40,404 bases of DNA from Diphasiastrum complanatum (Eukaryota > Streptophyta > Lycopodiopsida > Lycopodiales > Lycopodiaceae), in contig MU835276.1 in NCBI GenBank assembly GCA_029204225.1, positions 1 to 40,404 of the forward strand, given 5' to 3'. Positions 33,959-40,404 of this stretch are shown piece after piece. A program made the position numbers and the translations under genes. The notes under the pieces were generated by a model. It was not told the origin of the DNA, did no database searches, and saw nothing but the letters and a program-made list of their open reading frames with translations. Every line of letters starts with the position of its first letter. The first letter of the stretch is position 1.

Positions 33959-36060
33959 GTGGATTCACAAACCAAAATCAACTTTATAGTCAACAAGCTA
34001 GATAGATCCAATTATCATTTGTGAAAATTTCAAATGAAGGTCATACTAATTGCGAATGAGTTGTGGGATGTTGTCACGGATATCGAATTGAAACTTGAAG
34101 ATGACACAACCGACTCCAAATGGAAATCTAAGGATGGTAAAGCTTTCGTGCTAATCATTCTCAATATATCAGATACTCAAATCATTCACGTATCTGAAGC
34201 TCAAACTTCGAAAGAAGCATGGGACATCTTGAGCGTACTATATGGTGCGACGCTTCCAAGTTGCATCTCAGAAGGAAATTCTTCTCACTCAAAATGTCTA
34301 ATGGTTATTCTCTTCAGAATCACATATACCAGTTTAAATTTTTTTTCTAGTAGATGGCAGCTTTTAGATCAGCTATCAATGATCAAAATACAATCATGAC
34401 ATTGCTATCAAGCTTGTCACCTACATACGAAACTGGGCGATGATCATCTTTGAATACAGTATCACATGTTTTTTGTATCAAATTGGAAGTTGGCATAGAA
34501 TCAAGAGCAATTGTCAACAAGTCCACAATTGAAGAAGAATATGTTCTATAAGTATTGTAAATGCACCAATCATGAAATACAAGATTGTAGAATATTGAAA
34601 GCAAAAGGCTCCAACAATAAGCAATTGGATCAACGAGCAAATGTAGTTGCAGAGACATCATAATCCCCTATTCAAGGCATGGATGAAGGAGCATTTATGA
34701 TCAATGATCAGAAAGTGCAAGTTGACAATGCTTGGTTTCTCGATTCTAGAGCTACTCAACACATGACCAGTCATCTTGAGCATTTCTAGTCCTATACATC
34801 TTACAGTACAAAGAAGTTCGTTCATCTTGCCGACAATAGTACACACACTATCAAAGGTGAAGACATTATAAGATTAAGCTTTCAGAATGATCAATTCAAG
34901 CTACTATCTAAAGTTCTATATATATATAAACTTTCAACAAATCTATTATCAATCAGGAGAATTATTGATTTAGGTCATATAGTAGAATTTGAATTTGATC
35001 AATGCAGAATTGTCGATAGGACAAATAAGATCCTTACACTCGAAAAGAGGCATGGATACTTATGTACATTGATTACTCTGACACAAATCAAGCCTTGAAT
35101 GCTTCTGCTTTAGTTAATAAAGTATTACTTTGGCTATAAGCATTACTTTGGTTATCAAACATGTTTAGAGAATCTTTAGTACTTGATCTCAATTATCTAG
35201 AGAAGAAAATCGACTTTTCCATTGTCGGAAAACTGGCTAAAATTCCATTAAGATCAAGTCATAAGCATGCAAAAAAAAGATGTTCCAGATGTTGTTCATT
35301 CAGATATTTGTGGCATATTTGGTTGGTACAAGGTGCTTTATTAATTTTATCGATGGATTTTCTAAAAGGACAGTTGTTTATTTCATTAAGCAGAAATTGG
35401 AGGCTTTCAACCTCTTCAGACAATTCAAGTAGAATTCAAAATTGGTAAAAGACTCAAAGCACTGAGGTCAGACAATGGCGGAGAATACATCTCAACTGAA
35501 TTCAAAGATTATTTCCTTAGAAAAAGCAATGAGCAACAATTGATCACTCCTTATTCACCTCAACCAAGTGGACTTGCTGAGAGAAAGAATTGGACCTTAG
35601 TCTAAGAGGCTAAGTGTATGCTTGCTCATGGGACACTACCTAAGTTCTTCTGGGCTGACCTGTTTCCACAACAGCTTATATTTAGAACAGATGCTCGACT
35701 AAAGGGCCCTCAGACAAAACATCTTATTAAGTTTGAATAGGATCCAAAACACCACTATCAAACCTCAGAGTTTTCGAATGTATTGCCTATGCATAGATAC
35801 AACAAGAGATCATAAAGAAATTGGACTCCCACAATATCAAATCCATTTTCATTGGTTATACTTCTTCAGACAAAGCTTATAAGCTATATGATCCCGTGAC
35901 ATTGAAAATATTCACCAACAGAGATGGTATCTTTATCGAGAATCAATTTATGAACCTCAAAGACAAGGGCAAGGCTACAATAGTTGAACTATCGTAGCCT
36001 CATGTTTTCGATACGACTATTCCTATCAAAGGTCCGAATACGTCAATTGTAGATGAATAG
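33959..36060 (+). pseudogene. Copia family B relic A4 (Gag to integrase)
   Basis: The start codon seen in copy A5 is GTG here, and stops fall soon after, including the same Trp-to-stop change before KF as in A2. Gag pieces (KDGKAFVLIILNIS, WDILSVLYGA) are followed by a knuckle with the first Cys replaced by Tyr (YKYCKCTNHEIQDC). Protease has DSR in place of DSG. The integrase core has RSDNGGEYIS near 35465 and GLAERKN near 35573, with frameshifts before it, then KIFTNRDGIFIENQF. Reverse transcriptase and RNase H are absent; the copy stops near 36060, about 200 bases before the next LTR. Confidence 0.9.
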
Positions 36061-36380
36061 CTTACCAATAGTTGATTGTCCAAAAATTTTGTGGCTGAGT
36101 CAACCACAATATCTAAGGCATAAGTATTTACAATGGCATCACCTCCAGAAGAGGAATGTTGAAGGTCCATGCGTCGTACCTTTTTTGGTGCCTGAGCAAA
36201 GGTTTTCTTACTCTGTTTACGGGCAGGTTGCTTGCAAGGCCTCTTTGTGGGGAGTGTTGGATTATTCTCCTTCTTACCAGTCGTCTAATCGATTTTAATC
36301 TTCATCCATTCTTTATCCAATTATGCGGATTTTCCCGTGTGTTCACACAGTTTGCAGAATTACACGGAGTTTACGACAAT

Positions 36381-36490
36381 GTCGCATTTTTTGCCTGACA
36401 AAAATCTCGTGTAAAAATGCAGTGTCGCCTTTTTCGCCTATCAGAAATCTCGTGCAAATATGCAGAGTCACATTTTTCACTTGTTCCAAA
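36381..36490 (+). repeat. 43-bp tandem units in the LTR U3 region
   Basis: Units at 36381-36423 and 36424-36466, with a partial third, share GTCGC.TTTTT.GCCT, AAATCTCGTG and ATGCAG. U3 tandem repeats often act as transcriptional enhancers in retroelements; that role here is inference. Confidence 0.8.
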
Positions 36491-36762
36491 GAGCCTCAAA
36501 TGTTAAGGAAATGACTCTGGCAAAGTGTGGGGCAACCCTAAATGAGATTTAAGGGCACCTTCGCCTTTTTGCAAAAAAACCCGACAGTGTCGCCTGTGGC
36601 TGTTTTAGTTCATTTCTGCAGAGCTACAATTTTGGTTCATTTATGTAGCTAGAACGTTTACAGCCAATTTCATCGCTTATCAACAATCAATAACAAGGAC
36701 TGGATGGATGCCAGCAGATCACCAGCCAACTGGCGATCGCAATTGATGATCTAATTTCTTAG

Positions 36763-36770
36763 TATAAATA
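36763..36770 (+). promoter_or_regulatory. TATA box of the family B LTR
   Basis: TATAAATA in an AGTATAAATAG context. Transcription should start near 36795, placing the CT array in the RNA leader. The relic at 2679 keeps the same box. Confidence 0.65.
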
Positions 36771-36837
36771 GTTATTCATTTTCATACAGTTTAATTCATT
36801 GAAAATAAAAAATTATCAGAAGCATTTGAATAGTTAG

Positions 36838-36973
<136 letters not shown>

Positions 36974-37460
36974 GCGAGCTTGGACACTCCTGAGCATTCT
37001 AGCTCACTTCTTAGAGTTGTTTTAGAGATTGCTATTGTGCTACTGTTCATCAGCATTGCGCATTAATTCAGACTTTCATTTTAGCCACTCAGAGATAGCA
37101 TAGAGTACACGGCTTCAATCCACAACTTATTGTACTCATTTACTTCAGTTTCATTTTGAATCAATACTATTTTTTATTGCGTTCAGTTTTGTCTCAGACT
37201 GTATGCGTTTCTGTATTTCTTCATGACTAAGTATTTGTCTGCTAATCTTCAATGCTTAATTGTTTGGCTACGTAATCACTGTAGTACTGACGATTTCAAA
37301 GTTAGTTACTATAAGTTCAAACGTGATTTCTATCACTATTGTCTTGTTTGAAATTGATAGGCGTAGTCATGCATTGGAAAGATGAAAATAGTTTATTTCG
37401 CCATGCACGAAAGGTTTTCTTTTCGAGCTAGACCTATCTTCTGCATACCACTTTCCGGCA

Positions 37461-37554
37461 TGGTATCAGAGTGAAATCATTACTCTTTATCTGATACCGA
37501 CATGGTATCAGAGTTGTTTCACTTCTTTATCTGATTCCAATATGATATCAGAGC
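37461..37554 (+). other. PBS followed by two further tandem PBS-like sites
   Basis: TGGTATCAGAGT at 37461-37472 abuts the LTR end. TGGTATCAGAGT recurs at 37503, and TGATATCAGAGC at 37543, so a unit of about 40-42 bp is repeated three times, with CTTTATCTGAT.CC shared between the first two spacers. Only the first site is in the normal position. Confidence 0.85.
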
Positions 37555-37706
37555 GAAAGCTTTAATACTCATATCTTTCGTGATATCAAATTGATATATG
37601 ATACTCTTCAGTTCTTTTCAACCTTTCAGTATCAGAGAATTAATTTCTTATTGTTGGCATTACCACATCTTAGCATCATCGATACAATCGACAGACTAAG
37701 TTCCAG

Positions 37707-40404
37707 ATGGATTCTCAAAGTGAAGCCGGTCTTATTACAGACAAGCTGAATGGATCCAATTATTATTTGTGGAAATTTAAGATGAAGACCTTGCTAATTG
37801 CCAACGAATTTATGGGATGTTGTTACAGGTGCAGAAGTAAAACCTGAAGACGACAACTCAAAGTGAAAAATCGAAGGACGATAAAGCTTTCATGCTTATT
37901 ATCCTCAATATATCATATACATAGATTGGACACACATCTGAAGCTAAAACGTCAAGAGACGTTGGGACATTTTGACTCACTATATGACTTGAGGGACGTA
38001 ACTACTAAGTTACATCCTACGAAGAAAATTCTTCACATTCAAAATGTCTACTGGTGATTCTCTTCAGAGTCACATTAACCAGTTTAAGAATCTTTTGCAA
38101 CATATGGCCACTGACGGATCAGTCATAGACGATCAAGACACAATTATGACATTGCTTTCAAGCTTGCCCTCTACATATGAGAACTGGGTGATGATCATAT
38201 CGACACACTCAGATTTAACTCTTACTAAGAGTTATCACTATGTTGCTACAAGAAGACAATAGAAGAAATCAAAGACACTTTGTCTACTTCCTCCTCTCAG
38301 ACTCTATTTGTCAACAAAGGCTCAAAGCGACAGAAGCAGAAAAGCTCCAAAAAGGCTACAATGAATCAGAAACAGACTCAAGGTCAAGAACAATCATCGA
38401 ATCCACAGTCGAAGAAGAAGATGTCTTGCAGGTATTGCAAGCGCAATAACCATGAGATCAAGGATTGCCGAATTCTCCAAGCGAAGAACATAGTCAAGCA
38501 ACCTGATCAACAAGCAAACACAGTCTCATCATCTCCCCAGGTTCGAAGTGGACGAAGGCGCATTCGTGGTCAAAGATCAAAGAGCGCATTTTTGGATGAT
38601 TCATGGTTTCTGGATTCTGGAGCAACTCAACATATGACCAATCAACGTGAGATCTTCAACTCCTACACTCCTTACAACACGAAGAAATTTGTTCATCTTG
38701 GTGACAATAGTACTCGCAATATTGAAGGCGAATGTACTGTACGATGTGATTCCAGCATGATCAATTCAAATTACTATCAAAGGTTTTATATGTTCCTAAA
38801 CTCTCTCTACAAATCTGTTATCAGTGAGTAGAATTACAGATTTAGGGTCATAAGGTAGAATTCAAATCTGATCAATGTAGTATTATTGATAGGAGTGATA
38901 AGATCCTTGCACTCGACAAGAGGCAGGGTTACTTGTATAGATTGGCACACTGTTATTCTGAGTCTAGTCAAGCCTTGAAAAACCTCTGTTCTAGTCAATA
39001 AAGCATTTACTATGGCATCATCGCTTAGGACACATGAATCATGCATCTATTTTGAAACATGACCAGACAATCATGTCCTTGATCTTGACTATCCTTCTGG
39101 TAAGGTCGATCTCCCTGTCTGTCATAGCTGCATTTTTGGAATACGGGCTAGGTTTCCTTTTAGATCAAACCACATGCATGCAGCAAAAGATCTGTTAGAT
39201 GTTGTTCATACAGATATATGTGGACCTATGCAAACTCCTTCATTGCTAAATGCAAATTACTTCATTACCTTTATTGACAAATTCTCAAGAAGAACAGTTG
39301 TTTATTTCATTAAACAGATTTCAGAGGCTTTCATCAAATTCAGACAATTCAAAGAGCATGCTGAGAATCAAACTGGCAAACGAATCAAAGCACTAAAGTC
39401 AGATAACGGGGGAGAATATATCTCCAATGAATTTAAGGACTACTACTGCCTTAACAACGACATTGAACAACAATACATCACTTCCTATTTGCCTCAGTCA
39501 AATGGTCTTGCTGAGAGAAAGAACAGAACCTTAGTTGAATCAGCAAAGTGCATGTTATCACATGCGACACTTCCGAAGTCCTTCTGGGCTGAAGTTGTTT
39601 CAACAACAACCTATATTCAGAACACATTGTTCTACTAAAGGCCTCTTAGACAAAACACCATTCAAAGTTTGGACAGGTACCAGACCTTATTTATCAACTT
39701 ACGAGTTTTTGAATGTACTACTTTTGCGCAGATACCTCGTGATCTCAGAAAGAAAGCTCAACTTCCACAGTATCAAGTGTGTTTTCATCAGCCTACAAGT
39801 GTTTGATCCCATCGAGTCGAAGATATTCACTAGTCGGGATGTCATCTTCATCGAAGATCAGTTTCAAGACCTCAAAGGAAAGGGCAGTTCCCATGTAGCC
39901 AACCTGTCAGATTTTCCTGACACTTTGAACTTTCCAGTTTCGCAGGCAACCTATTCCCCTTGAAGGTCCAAGCTCTTCTACTTCTGACGAACAAACGAAT
40001 GAATGGTGGATCAGAAATGATGATGTTGCAGTTCAACAACTATAGTATGATAGAAACCATCAACTTCTTATATACCCAGAGATCTTCAAGGACTAGCAGA
40101 CCACCTAATCGGTGTATTGACGAGTCTGCAGCATATCTTGTTCAGGAATAATGTCTTTCCAAGAGGCACTCAGTCAGCCTGACTAGATCTCTGGAAAGAA
40201 GCTATGGATAAAGAGTATTCATCTCTTATCAAGAACCAGACCTGGGTGAAAGCTCATTTCTGCCTTGGTATACAATCCACAGAGACAGAAAATAGAATGT
40301 TGATCTACATTACACAACAGAGGGTCATCTACACACATTATAGTTAGATATAAATCTGATCAATTGCAAGTTAGCTCTCTCACCAATGGAACCAGACTCA
40401 AATT
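37707..40404 (+). pseudogene. Copia family B relic A5 (Gag to partial reverse transcriptase), cut by window edge
   Basis: Gag opens at ATG 37707 (MDSQSEAGLI, then KLNGSNYYLWKFKMK with the Trp intact) but shifts frame near NEF. Later Gag (LQSHINQFKNLL) and a complete CCHC knuckle (CRYCKRNNHEIKDC, near 38430) are followed by protease WFLDSGATQHMTN. Pre-integrase is frameshifted at about 38755. The integrase core at 39174-39638 keeps HTDICGPM, KSDNGGEY and AERKNRT. Near 40249 the frame jumps from KNQTWV to AHFCLGIQ, deleting the reverse transcriptase palm with YVDD. Sequence then reaches the window end near the SHQW..Q region of RT. It is the best preserved Gag-protease part of family B here. 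Confidence 0.92.

Overview
The window is nuclear DNA of a land plant. It has Ty1/Copia and Ty3/Gypsy retrotransposons primed by initiator tRNA-Met, very long CT/GA microsatellites, small inverted-repeat elements, and one long intronless gene behind a G-box promoter with a GA-rich leader. The low gene density and long CT arrays would suit a large repeat-rich genome such as a fern or another seed-free plant. That placement is inference; no marker gene fixes the species. No bacterial genes, CRISPR arrays, rRNA or tRNA genes were seen.

Layout. 1-1045: end of a minus-strand LTR element (PBS plus one 918-bp LTR). 1046-2470: four CT arrays, duplicated unique blocks and a perfect TA palindrome. 2470-3463: an LTR relic, then the 3' LTR edge and polypurine tract of a Copia element. 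3467-7435: its intact 1322-residue Gag-Pol on the minus strand, the best preserved coding region. 8803-20142: several broken copies of a second Copia family, here called family B. They are A1 (minus), A2 and A3 (plus), with an inverted LTR fragment between A1 and A2, an unrecognised coding relic between A2 and A3, and a terminal LTR after A3. 20145-20627: two primer-binding sites facing each other, then a short minus-strand LTR.

22590-25314: the only convincing host gene. It has a promoter with three G-boxes, an AT-rich tandem repeat, a GA-rich leader, a short upstream ORF and a 572-residue protein. The protein is built almost wholly of 12-residue repeats followed by one membrane-type helix and an acidic tail. 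I recognise no family, and this is the best candidate for something undescribed. 25315-30199 is non-coding as far as can be read, with a probable small inverted-repeat transposon and a tandem duplication. 30200-32860: mosaic Gypsy relics. 33121-33275: a clear MITE with a target-site duplication. 33283-40404: family B copies A4 and A5 in tandem, apparently sharing the LTR at 36255-37460, which is followed by three tandem PBS-like sites.

The retrotransposon parts do not form a working set except within the 3467-7435 element. That element encodes capsid, protease, integrase, reverse transcriptase and RNase H in one frame, but no 5' LTR could be matched to it. The other copies show stops, frameshifts, deletions and changed catalytic residues, so they are dead.
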